Shown piece after piece: positions 24,859-33,397 of a stretch of DNA of 40,256 nucleotides. Within the stretch, counting starts at the first letter, position 1, and each line of letters starts with the position of its first letter. The notes beneath the pieces were generated by a model. The model worked only from the letters and a program-made list of their open reading frames with translations, had not been told where the DNA came from and did not search any database. The position numbers and the translations under genes are program-made. The stretch comes from GCA-002282575 sp964416645 (GTDB lineage Bacteria; Pseudomonadota; Gammaproteobacteria; Thiomicrospirales; Thiomicrospiraceae). The stretch spans positions 1-40,256 of the forward strand of contig CAYQEZ010000013.1 of NCBI GenBank assembly GCA_964416645.1, read 5' to 3'.

Positions 24859-25822
24859 TTTTGTGTTAAAAAAAGTTAAAGAAAAAGCTGCCAGTGTCGA
24901 TAACTTATTTGACGGCGGGAAACACTGCTGAAAGTAAAAAAATCCTAATGAATTTAGGAAGTTAAGCACACACAAGGAGTTTTATCATGGCAATGGTAAT
25001 TAACACAAATATTGGTTCAGAAAACGCGATTCGCTTATTAGACAAAACCTCACGTAGTCAAGCAATTAGTATGGATCGCTTGACCTCAGGTATTCGCCTT
25101 AACTCATCTAAAGATGACGCAGCTGGTTTGTCTGTTGTAACCAATATGAATGCGCAAACGCGAGGACTTAATATGGCAGTTCGTAATGCCAATGATGGCA
25201 TTGCGATGATTCAAGTAATGGATGGTGCTGTAGAAGAAGTGGTGAATATGTTGCAGCGCCAGCGGGAATTATCAGTCCAAGCGATGAATGGAACATATAC
25301 TGACGCGCAACGTGGTGATATGAATGCCGAGTTTTCTCAATTAAACCAAGAAATTGCACGGATTGGATTAACAACGAAATTTAATGGTGTTAATGTACTA
25401 CAAAGTTTAGATAGCACCAAGTTTCAAGTAGGTTGGGAAAATGGAGCCAATAACAAAATTGGTTCTGGTCAATTAGATATGTTTATTAGTTTGAGCGATA
25501 TTGTCTTATCATTAGCCGCTCAAAGTATTGGAGGTTCTGCAGGTAATGCCTCTGCGACATTGTCAGCGATAAGTGATATTTTATCTCAGGTGCAAACAAG
25601 TCGTGCACGCTGGGGTGCGTTAATGAACCGCTTAGATTATACAGTGAATAACTTGCAGAATGTATCTAAAAACATCAGTGCTTCTCGTAGTCAGATTTTG
25701 GATACGAATTATGCCCAAGAGTCAGCCAACTTAGCACGTACACAAGTGTTACAACAAGCGGGTATGAGTATGTTGTCACAAAGTAATCAAATGTCACAAA
25801 ACGTTATGTCATTGCTCAAATA
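24859..25822 (+). repeat. 964-bp direct repeat, copy 2 (sigma-28 promoter plus flagellin 3)
   Basis: This is the second copy of 23318-24281, including promoter, leader hairpin, ribosome site and all but the last base of the reading frame. Flanking sequence differs on both sides. Confidence 0.93.
24877..24903 (+). promoter_or_regulatory. Sigma-28 promoter of flagellin 3
   Basis: Same TAAAGAAA-N11-GTCGATAA as the promoter at 23336, carried by the repeat. No terminator is seen between flagellin 3 and the amidotransferase gene, so it may also drive the genes to hisF. Confidence 0.85.
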
Positions 25823-25823
25823 A
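24987..25823 (+). CDS. Flagellin 3 (identical to flagellin 2)
   Basis: The 278-residue protein is the same as flagellin 2 at every position; the stop is TAA rather than TAG. It lies upstream of the sugar amidotransferase gene with 75 bases and no visible hairpin between them. Either very recent duplication or gene conversion keeps the copies equal. Confidence 0.96.
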   Translation: MAMVINTNIGSENAIRLLDKTSRSQAISMDRLTSGIRLNSSKDDAAGLSVVTNMNAQTRGLNMAVRNANDGIAMIQVMDGAVEEVVNMLQRQRELSVQAMNGTYTDAQRGDMNAEFSQLNQEIARIGLTTKFNGVNVLQSLDSTKFQVGWENGANNKIGSGQLDMFISLSDIVLSLAAQSIGGSAGNASATLSAISDILSQVQTSRARWGALMNRLDYTVNNLQNVSKNISASRSQILDTNYAQESANLARTQVLQQAGMSMLSQSNQMSQNVMSLLK

Positions 25824-25898
25824 TTGCTGCTTACGCTAGTGTTAGATCAGGTTGTTAATGCATAATGAAGACATTGTGTGTGTCATGGGATCGTAAAA

Positions 25899-27053
25899 AT
25901 GCTGACTTACTGTACCAAATGTTTAATGCCGAGCACCAAGCCAGATCTTCACTTCGATGAGCATGGTGTCTGTCATGCGTGTCGAAGTTATGAAAATCGT
26001 GCTGAAATAGATTGGGGTGCTCGTAAAGAGACTTTATTGAAGGTATTAGACAAGTACCGTAATCAATCTGGAAGCAATTGGGATTGCATTGTGCCAGTCT
26101 CAGGTGGTAAGGACAGCACTTATCAAGTAATACGCATGCTAGAGCTGGGTATGAATCCGTTGTGTGTTACTTCGACCACCTGCGATTTATCGGGTATTGG
26201 ACGCCAGAATATCGAAAACATAAAGCGTTTGGGTGTTGATTATATTGAAATGTCACCTAACCCTTTAGTTAGAGCAAAGCTTAATAAAATTGGATTGACT
26301 CAAGTTGGAGATATTTCATGGCCTGAACATGTGGGTATTTTTACCATTCCAGTGCGGGCTGCGGTTCAGTTTAATGTGCCGCTAATTATTTGGGGCGAGA
26401 ACTCACAAAATGAGTACGGTGGACCTGCTTCTGCAGCAGAAAATAATGTGCTCAATAGACGCTGGTTGGAAGAGTTTGGTGGTTTATTAGGCATGAGAGT
26501 TTCTGACATGGTGGGCGTTGATGGCATTAGTGCTAAAGATTTAATTCCCTATCATTATCCAGATGATGCTGAGTTGGCACGTGTAGGAGTTACTGGATTA
26601 TTTCTAGGCTATTACCTTCCTTGGGATGGCTTACAAAACACATTAATTGCACAAGCTCATGGTTTCACTTCTTATCATGCAACGGTCGAGGGTTCTATCG
26701 TTAATTACGAGAATTTAGATAATCATCAAACGGGTATTCATGATTACTTTAAGTTTTTAAAGTTTGGCTTTGGTCGTGCAACTGATATTGCTTGTTTACA
26801 CATACGACGTGGTCGTATTAGTCGCGCAGACGGTTTGGTCATGGTAAGGAGACATGACGGTAAGTTTCCTTGGACATATTTAGGCAAGTCTTTAGAATCT
26901 ATTTTGCAGCCTTTAGATATGTCTGTAGACGAATTTATCCGCATCTGTGATCGTTTCACCAACAAAAAAATCTTCAAACGAGACATGAATGGTCAGCTCA
27001 TAAAAGACAAGTATGGAAATTTAACTAAGGTTAATGACGATAATCTAAACTAG
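25899..27053 (+). CDS. N-acetyl sugar amidotransferase (PseA/WbpG/WbuX family)
   Basis: This family uses ammonia delivered by HisH/HisF-like partners to convert an acetamido group of a nonulosonate or related sugar to an acetamidino group. The 384-residue protein has an N-terminal zinc-type site (Cys5, Cys8, Cys25, Cys28), then the PP-loop VPVSGGKDST (66-75) for ATP use. GENSQNEYGGP and PWDGLQNTLIAQAHGF are further conserved blocks. I chose ATG 25899, with GGGA 8 bases upstream, over an in-frame codon at 25878. It heads a trio with hisH and hisF. Given the Pse pathway here, Pse is the likely substrate, giving a PseA-type role. Confidence 0.87.
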   Translation: MLTYCTKCLMPSTKPDLHFDEHGVCHACRSYENRAEIDWGARKETLLKVLDKYRNQSGSNWDCIVPVSGGKDSTYQVIRMLELGMNPLCVTSTTCDLSGIGRQNIENIKRLGVDYIEMSPNPLVRAKLNKIGLTQVGDISWPEHVGIFTIPVRAAVQFNVPLIIWGENSQNEYGGPASAAENNVLNRRWLEEFGGLLGMRVSDMVGVDGISAKDLIPYHYPDDAELARVGVTGLFLGYYLPWDGLQNTLIAQAHGFTSYHATVEGSIVNYENLDNHQTGIHDYFKFLKFGFGRATDIACLHIRRGRISRADGLVMVRRHDGKFPWTYLGKSLESILQPLDMSVDEFIRICDRFTNKKIFKRDMNGQLIKDKYGNLTKVNDDNLN

Positions 27054-27063
27054 GGGTATATTT

Positions 27064-27681
27064 ATGAGCCGTGTTGCGATCATTTACCTTGGCTTATCTA
27101 ATGTTGCTTCTGTACAAAAAGCCCTCGAGGAGGCAGGTGCTGATGCCTTTGTTGCTTACCGTCCTTCCGATCTATCATCAGCCGATAAGTTGTTATTTCC
27201 AGGCGTAGGTTCTTTTGCTCAAGCAATGCAGTTGTTGAATCAAAATGATTGGTTGGATGCTTTGTCTTCAAACGTGTTGGTGCAAAAAAAGCCGATACTG
27301 GGTATCTGTTTAGGTATGCAGTTGTTAATGGAGCGAGGTTTTGAAGGGGGAGATATTCAAGGTTTGGGTTTTATTGATGGCTATGTCGATCATTTAAGTC
27401 GTATGCTCTGTCAAGAAGCCGTACCTCACGCTGGCTGGAATGAGGTATATCCCCAGTTAACTCACCCATTGTTTGCCAACATTCCCAATGGTAAAGATTT
27501 TTATTTTGTTCATTCATATGCAGTGACACTCGCTACTTCATCTAATCTGTTAGCCAGTACCGATTATGGTATTGGTTTTGCAAGTGCAGTTGCGCAAGAC
27601 AACATCATGGGCGTTCAATTTCACCCTGAAAAAAGTGGTAAGTGTGGTTTACAGCTTTTGTCTAATTTTGTGAGGCTGTAA
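27064..27681 (+). CDS. hisH: HisH-type glutamine amidotransferase subunit
   Basis: This class I glutaminase releases ammonia from glutamine. The 205-residue protein has PGVGSFAQAM (46-55), the nucleophile Cys82 in GICLGMQLL, and His187/Glu189 in VQFHPEKS, so the catalytic triad is complete. It lies between the sugar amidotransferase and hisF, with its last base being the first of hisF. No other histidine genes are nearby, so it is likely the sugar-specific paralogue (as HisH2 beside WbpG in Pseudomonas) and not the histidine pathway enzyme. Confidence 0.9.
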   Translation: MSRVAIIYLGLSNVASVQKALEEAGADAFVAYRPSDLSSADKLLFPGVGSFAQAMQLLNQNDWLDALSSNVLVQKKPILGICLGMQLLMERGFEGGDIQGLGFIDGYVDHLSRMLCQEAVPHAGWNEVYPQLTHPLFANIPNGKDFYFVHSYAVTLATSSNLLASTDYGIGFASAVAQDNIMGVQFHPEKSGKCGLQLLSNFVRL

Positions 27682-28436
27682 TGCTTAAAACCCGCGTTAT
27701 TCCGACATTACTTTGGAAAGGCTTTGGTCTGGTTAAAGGAGTGTGCTTCGATAGTTGGAGGGGAGTGGGCTCTGTGCAACCTGCAATGCAGGTTTATACT
27801 ATGCGTGAAGTGGATGAACTGATTTTGCTTAATTTATCAGCCAGTCAGCACAATGTAGACTATGATTTTGATGAATTGGCAGAATATGCGGCACTTTGTA
27901 GGGTGCCTTTGACTGTTGGTGGAGGCATTAAGACTGTTGAGACTGTGCAAGCTTTGTTGAGAGCGGGTGCAGATAAAGTGAGTATTAATAGTGCAGCTTA
28001 CGACGATCTCAATCTCATTAAGCAGGCATCTTATCAGTTTGGTTCGCAATGTATCGTTGGTGGTATGGATGTTAAAAAGACGACCCTGGGTTGGTCTTGT
28101 TATGCTCAATGCGGAACAGTAGATAAACAACAGGACCCTGTCGTTTGGGCTAAACAATTGGTGGAAGCTGGTGTTGGAGAAATCTTATTGACTTCGATTG
28201 ATAGAGATGGCACTTTGTCTGGTTATGATCTAGATATAATTAAGTTGGTTGCTAAATCCGTTTCAGTTCCAGTCATTGCTTCAGGTGGTGCAGGAACTTA
28301 TCAACATATGGTCGATGCGGTTCTTTGTTCTGGTGCGAATGCTGTTGCTGCTGCTAGTATGTTTCATTTCACAGAACAAACACCTAAAAGCGCTAAGCTG
28401 TTTATGGCAGAAAAAGGGATTCCAGTTAGAATTTAG
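27681..28436 (+). CDS. hisF: HisF-type ammonia-channelling (cyclase) subunit
   Basis: The 251-residue TIM-barrel protein resembles HisF: LTVGGGIKTVETVQALLRAG near 75-94, ADKVSINSAA, and GEILLTSIDRDGTLSGYD with the conserved Asp, then VIASGGAG. In place of the usual N-terminal CLDV segment it reads VIPTLLWKGFGLVKGV, a pattern of the sugar-modifying HisF2 branch. It overlaps hisH by 1 base. The trio is expected to work as a glutaminase-channel-amidotransferase set in the cytoplasm. Confidence 0.9.
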   Translation: MLKTRVIPTLLWKGFGLVKGVCFDSWRGVGSVQPAMQVYTMREVDELILLNLSASQHNVDYDFDELAEYAALCRVPLTVGGGIKTVETVQALLRAGADKVSINSAAYDDLNLIKQASYQFGSQCIVGGMDVKKTTLGWSCYAQCGTVDKQQDPVVWAKQLVEAGVGEILLTSIDRDGTLSGYDLDIIKLVAKSVSVPVIASGGAGTYQHMVDAVLCSGANAVAAASMFHFTEQTPKSAKLFMAEKGIPVRI

Positions 28437-28438
28437 CT

Positions 28439-28465
28439 TAAAGTTGTCATGTTATTGGTCGATAA
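28439..28465 (+). promoter_or_regulatory. Sigma-28 promoter of fliD
   Basis: TAAAGTTG (28439-28446), 11 bases and GTCGATAA (28458-28465) are a near-perfect FliA promoter, starting 3 bases after the hisF stop and 46 bases before fliD. Confidence 0.88.
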
Positions 28466-28510
28466 CTAATTCATAAGTATAAATATTCGCTTCAGGCGAG
28501 GGAGTAAATC

Positions 28511-30544
28511 ATGTCAACAGCTACCAATGGTATTGGCTCTAGTGTTCTATCATCACTTGGGATCGGGAATTTCAATGTCAAGACTATTGCTGAGACACTG
28601 GCAACGGCTGATGTAGCGGGTCAGCGCGCTGCGTTTGAAGAAAAACAAGCCAAATTGCAAACTCGCTTAAATGGACTTAATACGCTACAGCAAGCATTCT
28701 TAGGTTTACAAATCGGCTTAAAAGAATTGGCAAAAGCGTCGACTTATAATCAAATTAGTGTTTCTTCATCGGATGAAAGTGCTTTGAATGCTGTTAAAAC
28801 GGGATCGCCATTAACAGGGATTTATGATGTGGAAGTGTTGGCTAGGGCACAGGCACACAGCTTAGCTTCTCCAGCAACGCCATCGCAATACTCGTCACTG
28901 GGTACAGGAACTTTCAATATCACGGTTGGTGGGGTGAGCAAGGCCATCACAATCGATTCTAATAATAACAATCTGTTAGGACTGAAAAGTGCAATCAGTT
29001 CATCTGGCTTGCCAGTTAATGCGAGTATTGTTAATGATGGTACTGGCTATCGACTAATGTTGGCGAGCCAGCAAACAGGCATTGGCAACGCAATTAGTAT
29101 TAGTGTAGTTGATGATGATGGCAATAATACGGATACTTTGGGGTTGTCGCAATTTGCCTTTGGTAGTGGTACAAACAACATGACGCAAACGATTGCAGCT
29201 CAGGATGCTTCCTTTAGAGTTAATGGATTGGCTATGACAGCTTCAACGAACCAAGTCAACAATGTTATTGAGGGTGTTCGGCTGAGCTTGAACAGGGCAG
29301 AAGTTGGGGCAGTCAAAACGATATCTATCGGGATTGATAATTCGAGTCTATCGGAAAAGATTCAATCATTTGTTGATGATTATAATGCGATGGATAACAT
29401 CCTTGATAATTTAGGTTCCTATACAAAAAATGCGGAAGATCCGACACAGGGCTCTTTGGCTGGTGACTCGGCATTACGTGGAGCGAGGGCAGAACTTAGA
29501 AAATTGTTAGATTTTCGTCTGAGTGGGGGTAGTGTTCAGTCTTTGACAGATGTAGGAATTCGCACTAATCGTGATGGTAGCATTACGCTGGATGCAACGA
29601 GATTGAATGAAGCGATAGCTGCAGATAGCCAGGCTGTTGGGCGTTTATTTGCAGCAGTAGGAACCCCTTCAGACTCTCAAGTGAAGTTTGTAGGTTCATC
29701 TGATCGAACAGTTGAGGGGGCTTTTGCGCTAAATGTTTCTCAAGCAGCTCGTCAGGCACTATATCTTGGTGGCACGGCTGCAGGATTGTCAACCGACCCC
29801 ATTACGATTGATGGTACTAACGACACTTTTGCACTAACATTGAACGGTACTGCTTCTACAACGCTGAATCTAGCACATGGCAGTTATAGTAAAACGGCGA
29901 TTGCTTCTATGTTACAGTCAGCTATCAACAATGATACTAATCTGAAAGTAAAGGGTTTTAGTGTATCAGTCGCTTTTGATGGTGTTAATAATCGCTTTCA
30001 AATGAATACGGACAAATTTGGCTCTGCAATGTCAATTAGTTTTACCAGTGTGGATACTAATATGGCGGCTACACTGGGCTTAACTGTCGGTTCTGGAGCA
30101 GCGGGCAGTTTATCAGGGCAAGATGTTGCGGGTAGTTTAACTTCAGCTTCAGGCACTAATTATACATTTTCTGGAACTGGAGAACGCGTTAAGATTACCA
30201 GCTTACTTTCAGGATCGCCGAGAGACTTGGAGTTTGATGTATTAGGTAGTGCGACTGGGGCGCGTGGCAGCATTGACTTCTACAGTGGTTTTGCAGCTAA
30301 ATTGAGTAAACAAATTACTGATATGCAAAAAAAAGATGTGGGTTTGTTGGGGCAACCTATGACTAGTATCCAGAGTCAGCAAACTAAAATTACTGAAAAA
30401 CTGGCTAAGTTGGATGAGCGTTATCAATTATTGTTGGCGAGGTACACGACTCAGTTTAGTGAGGCTAATGCAGTGCAAAATCAGATGCAAAACCTAGCAA
30501 CGTCACTGATGGCTCAATTCAGTTCCTCCAAAAATTCGAATTGA
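28511..30544 (+). CDS. fliD: Flagellar filament cap protein FliD (HAP2)
   Basis: FliD caps the filament and folds incoming flagellin. The 677-residue protein shows the FliD N-terminus (GIGSSVLSSLGIGNFNVKTI, LNGLNTLQQAFLGLQ), the middle VDDYNAMDNILDNLGSYTK, and the C-terminal region with QQTKITEKLAKLDERYQLLL and RYTTQFSEANAVQNQMQNLA. It is longer than enteric FliD (about 470), with extra length in the exposed centre (about 390-580). GAGGGAG precedes the ATG. Confidence 0.95.
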   Translation: MSTATNGIGSSVLSSLGIGNFNVKTIAETLATADVAGQRAAFEEKQAKLQTRLNGLNTLQQAFLGLQIGLKELAKASTYNQISVSSSDESALNAVKTGSPLTGIYDVEVLARAQAHSLASPATPSQYSSLGTGTFNITVGGVSKAITIDSNNNNLLGLKSAISSSGLPVNASIVNDGTGYRLMLASQQTGIGNAISISVVDDDGNNTDTLGLSQFAFGSGTNNMTQTIAAQDASFRVNGLAMTASTNQVNNVIEGVRLSLNRAEVGAVKTISIGIDNSSLSEKIQSFVDDYNAMDNILDNLGSYTKNAEDPTQGSLAGDSALRGARAELRKLLDFRLSGGSVQSLTDVGIRTNRDGSITLDATRLNEAIAADSQAVGRLFAAVGTPSDSQVKFVGSSDRTVEGAFALNVSQAARQALYLGGTAAGLSTDPITIDGTNDTFALTLNGTASTTLNLAHGSYSKTAIASMLQSAINNDTNLKVKGFSVSVAFDGVNNRFQMNTDKFGSAMSISFTSVDTNMAATLGLTVGSGAAGSLSGQDVAGSLTSASGTNYTFSGTGERVKITSLLSGSPRDLEFDVLGSATGARGSIDFYSGFAAKLSKQITDMQKKDVGLLGQPMTSIQSQQTKITEKLAKLDERYQLLLARYTTQFSEANAVQNQMQNLATSLMAQFSSSKNSN

Positions 30545-30547
30545 TAA

Positions 30548-30841
30548 ATGCTTATGAAGAAAGATTGGTTAAATTTATTATTTGCTGGTCAACAGCTAGT
30601 TGATCGACTTCAAGATATAGATTCGGTGGAGAATTTTCCTCTATTGTCTTCTGAATGGCAACAGAACCTGTCTGCATTTGTGAAGTCAAATAGCTTGAAT
30701 CTTGATCAACAAAAGTTACTGCTGGATATGGTAGAGAGTATTAGGGTGGCTGCTGAAAAAAGATGTAACGAGACACATCGTTTGCAGGAAGAGTTCATGA
30801 CTGCTCATCATGTTTCACTAAAATATATTCAAAGCTCCTAA
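30548..30841 (+). CDS. Putative FliT-like flagellar chaperone
   Basis: The 97-residue, mostly helical protein directly follows fliD by 3 bases, the usual place of fliT, whose product binds FliD. Length and predicted helical character fit. I see no diagnostic motif, so the name rests on position. The start may be ATG 30548 or 30554; neither has a clear ribosome site, so coupling to fliD is likely. Confidence 0.6.
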   Translation: MLMKKDWLNLLFAGQQLVDRLQDIDSVENFPLLSSEWQQNLSAFVKSNSLNLDQQKLLLDMVESIRVAAEKRCNETHRLQEEFMTAHHVSLKYIQSS

Positions 30842-30851
30842 AAAGGTGATG

Positions 30852-31091
30852 CTAAGCCACCCAACCTTTATTTTCCTCTTTCTTAGGCAGTGCGACTTTT
30901 TTAGCCTCTTTGCCAAATTGTTTCTGCTCAAAGCCTTCACAAGATTTACCGCTCGATTCAAATACTGCCAGAGCGGGACTATAAGGTGATTTAAACGCAA
31001 AGAAATGGCATCCGTGGGGACGATTCACATCCCAAGTCACAAAGTAGTGCCGACATTGCACACAATCAATTTTTAAGCGAGTATCTGTCAT
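30852..31091 (-). CDS. Small conserved Cys-containing protein
   Basis: The 79-residue protein has DCVQCRHYFVTWDVNRPHGC and FFAFKS, then SSGKSCEGFEQK. The pattern Cys-x2-Cys, a later Cys after Pro-His-Gly and a fourth Cys suggests a small zinc-binding fold. Similar proteins are common in proteobacteria and sometimes labelled uracil-DNA glycosylase-like, without a proven function. It has a Lys/Glu-rich tail. It points toward fliT with 10 bases between the stops. Confidence 0.7.
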   Translation of the reverse strand: MTDTRLKIDCVQCRHYFVTWDVNRPHGCHFFAFKSPYSPALAVFESSGKSCEGFEQKQFGKEAKKVALPKKEENKGWVA

Positions 31092-31165
31092 AAGTGAATG
31101 CTGATGGGTTAAAATGAACCAACTTTAAGAGAAATTGATTGGTCAACGAATCGAGGTAACATTAT

Positions 31166-31675
31166 ATGCGTATTGGCTTGTTTTATGGAACAGATACAGG
31201 AAATACAGAACGCGTGGCGCAACAAATTGCGGACACGCTCGGTGGTGAGGTTACGCTACATGACATAGCGACTGCAAAACCTGCCGATTTCGCACCCTAT
31301 ACGCACATTATTTTAGGTCAACCCACTTGGTACTATGGCGAATTGCAAAGTCATTGGGAAGATTTCTGGCCACAATTTCAAGCGGTCGATTTTAGCGGTA
31401 AAACCATCGCCTGTTTCGGACTGGGTGACCAACACGATTATTCAGAATACTTCTTAGATGCGATGGGCTTAATGCACGATGTGGCTGTGGCGAATGGTGC
31501 AAAAGCAGTGGGTTACTGGTCAACCAATGGTTATGAGTTTGATGAGTCTAAAGCATTGACGAAAGACGGTAAGCAGTTTGTTGGGTTGGGTATTGATGAA
31601 GACCAGCAAGCGGAATTGACCAGTGCGCGCATCGATAAATGGGTTGCACAAGTGAAACAAGAGTTTGGAATGTAA
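31166..31675 (+). CDS. fldA: Long-chain flavodoxin
   Basis: Flavodoxin is an FMN electron carrier in the cytoplasm. The 169-residue protein has the phosphate loop GTDTGNTERVA (8-18), the FMN-contacting QPTWYYGELQ (about 52-61), and GLGDQHDYSEYFLDAMG (about 85-101). The length and the extra loop with YWSTNGYEFDESKAL are those of long-chain flavodoxins. GAGG lies before the ATG. A strong terminator follows, so it is monocistronic. Confidence 0.94.
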   Translation: MRIGLFYGTDTGNTERVAQQIADTLGGEVTLHDIATAKPADFAPYTHIILGQPTWYYGELQSHWEDFWPQFQAVDFSGKTIACFGLGDQHDYSEYFLDAMGLMHDVAVANGAKAVGYWSTNGYEFDESKALTKDGKQFVGLGIDEDQQAELTSARIDKWVAQVKQEFGM

Positions 31676-31713
31676 TTTTGTTTTATAATCGCAAAACTAA
31701 GTTAACGTATATG

Positions 31714-31737
31714 AAAGGCAACCTAGGTTGCCTTTTT
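31714..31737 (+). terminator. Rho-independent terminator after flavodoxin
   Basis: A perfect palindrome (31714-31735) that folds as an 8-bp stem with loop CTAG, ending in T5. Confidence 0.85.
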
Positions 31738-31756
31738 ACATGATGGAAATGACACT

Positions 31757-32080
31757 ATGTCTTCAAATCTCAGCGAAATCATCCAAACTCACGATGCGGT
31801 TTTAGTTTTATTTGGCGCACCGACTTGTCGCGTATGTGGCGACATTAAGCCGCATTTATTCGAGGCGGTACAAAAAGCCTATCCCAGCATGCAGACCCTC
31901 TATGTCAATTGTAATGATGAAGTGGATACCTGCGCACAACGCGGTGTGTTCAGTTTGCCTGTGGTGCAAGTCTATTTACAGGGACAGAAGTTTGTCGAAA
32001 AAATACGGGTGTTCAGCATTGCAGGCTTGGTGGGTGAATTGGCGCGTCCGATGCAATTAATGCAGGGTGAAGACGCATGA
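31757..32080 (+). CDS. Thioredoxin-like protein
   Basis: The 107-residue protein has a thioredoxin fold with VLVLFGAPTCRVCGDIKPHL, in which Cys24-Arg-Val-Cys27 is the redox pair (not the classical CGPC), and the cis-Pro segment FSLPVVQVYLQGQ. A reductase or co-chaperone role in the cytoplasm is inferred. Its stop overlaps the protease ATG by 4 bases, so the two are coupled. Confidence 0.88.
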   Translation: MSSNLSEIIQTHDAVLVLFGAPTCRVCGDIKPHLFEAVQKAYPSMQTLYVNCNDEVDTCAQRGVFSLPVVQVYLQGQKFVEKIRVFSIAGLVGELARPMQLMQGEDA

Positions 32081-33321
32081 ATTGGGTGACATTATTGTTC
32101 TTAATCAGTATCACGGCTTATGTGGCTATTGAATGGTGGTTGAGTTTGGCACATCAGCGACACATCACTGCGAACCGTGATGCCGTTCCTGTCGATTTTG
32201 CTTCGGTTGTTTCACTCGAAGCACATCAAAAAGCGGCCGACTACAGCGCGGCTAAATTGTCGATGTGGCGCTGTGTGCTGTTGTTTGATGTGGCGCTACT
32301 GCTTATTTTGTCGATTGGCGGTGGCTTTCAACTGATTTTTGATGCATGGATAGCTTCTGAGTGGTTGTCGGGAACGGCGTTAGATGTTGCCTTTATGATG
32401 AGCGTTTTTGCCTTGTTAGCGGTATTGCATTTGCCATTTTCTGTATACACTACCTTTGTTACCGAAACTCAATTCGGTTTTAATAAAATGTCGCCTGGCA
32501 TGTTTATTAAAGATACCGCAAAACAGTGGTTATTGATGCTCGTGATCGGTGTGCCGTTACTTTGGGGTATGGTCGCTATTATGAACGCTTGGATAGATGA
32601 TTTGTGGTGGCTTTACGCATGGGCAGGTTGGATGGCGTTTAACCTATTATTGGTGTGGGCTTACCCCATTTGGATTGCACCCATTTTTAACAAGTTCACC
32701 CCCTTAGCCGATGGCGAAATGAAAACACGCATTGAAGCTTTATTAAAGAAAACAGGTTTTGATAGTGACGGTATTTTTGTCATGGACGGCTCTTCTCGTT
32801 CGGGGCATGGTAATGCTTATTTCACGGGGTTTGGTAAAAACAAGCGTATCGTGTTTTACGATACCTTGCTCGAAAAGTTAACTGTCGATGAAGTTGAAGC
32901 GGTTTTAGCGCATGAGCTGGGTCATTTTAAGCATGGACACATTAAACAGCGTTTAATAGAAGGCGCGTTGATGAGTTTGGCGGGGCTAGCGCTATTAGGC
33001 TGGTTGGTGCAATTGCCTGAATTTTATACGGGTCTGGGATTAACAACGCAAACACCCGCTATGGCGTTGTTGTTATTCCTAACCGTTGTGCCGAGTTTTT
33101 TCTTTTGGATTAGCCCGATTATGGCGATTAAAAGCCGTCAGCATGAATTTGAAGCCGATGCCTTTGCGGCTCAGCATGCCTCTGCTTCGGCACTCATCAG
33201 TGCTTTGTTGGCTATGTATCGTGATAATGCCAGTACGCTCACGCCACACCCTTGGCATTCGGCTTATCATGACAGTCATCCGCCTGCAAAGATCCGCATT
33301 GATCATTTGAAGGCGTTGTAA
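32077..33321 (+). CDS. Ste24-like M48 family membrane metalloprotease
   Basis: The 414-residue protein has several membrane helices (about 2-18, 65-85, 103-125, 150-170, 178-200, and more near 290-350) and the zinc motif HELGHFKHGH starting at residue 279, with His279, Glu280 and His283. The later EFEADAFAAQHA supplies the third ligand. GSSRSGHGNAYFTGFGKNKR is the family block. Ste24 enzymes cleave CAAX proteins in eukaryotes; bacterial members act in membrane or envelope protein quality control, but the substrate here is unknown. Confidence 0.9.
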   Translation: MNWVTLLFLISITAYVAIEWWLSLAHQRHITANRDAVPVDFASVVSLEAHQKAADYSAAKLSMWRCVLLFDVALLLILSIGGGFQLIFDAWIASEWLSGTALDVAFMMSVFALLAVLHLPFSVYTTFVTETQFGFNKMSPGMFIKDTAKQWLLMLVIGVPLLWGMVAIMNAWIDDLWWLYAWAGWMAFNLLLVWAYPIWIAPIFNKFTPLADGEMKTRIEALLKKTGFDSDGIFVMDGSSRSGHGNAYFTGFGKNKRIVFYDTLLEKLTVDEVEAVLAHELGHFKHGHIKQRLIEGALMSLAGLALLGWLVQLPEFYTGLGLTTQTPAMALLLFLTVVPSFFFWISPIMAIKSRQHEFEADAFAAQHASASALISALLAMYRDNASTLTPHPWHSAYHDSHPPAKIRIDHLKAL

Positions 33322-33397
33322 TGGTTTCAGCAAGCTCAACGATCGTTAGCAATCGGATGTTGTGTTATGATATTGACATAAAGTTTTGGAGACGGTC

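Noticed and set aside
25168..25374. Reverse-strand open frame repeated at 23627-23833
   Set aside because: It is the antisense of the duplicated flagellin gene; it has no ribosome site and no recognisable protein features.
23318..25822. CRISPR array or insertion sequence as the cause of the direct repeats
   Set aside because: The repeat is a whole promoter-gene unit with no transposase, terminal inverted repeats or spacer pattern.
27064..28436. hisH and hisF as histidine biosynthesis genes
   Set aside because: No other histidine gene is near, the sugar amidotransferase is directly upstream, and the HisF N-terminus departs from the histidine enzyme.
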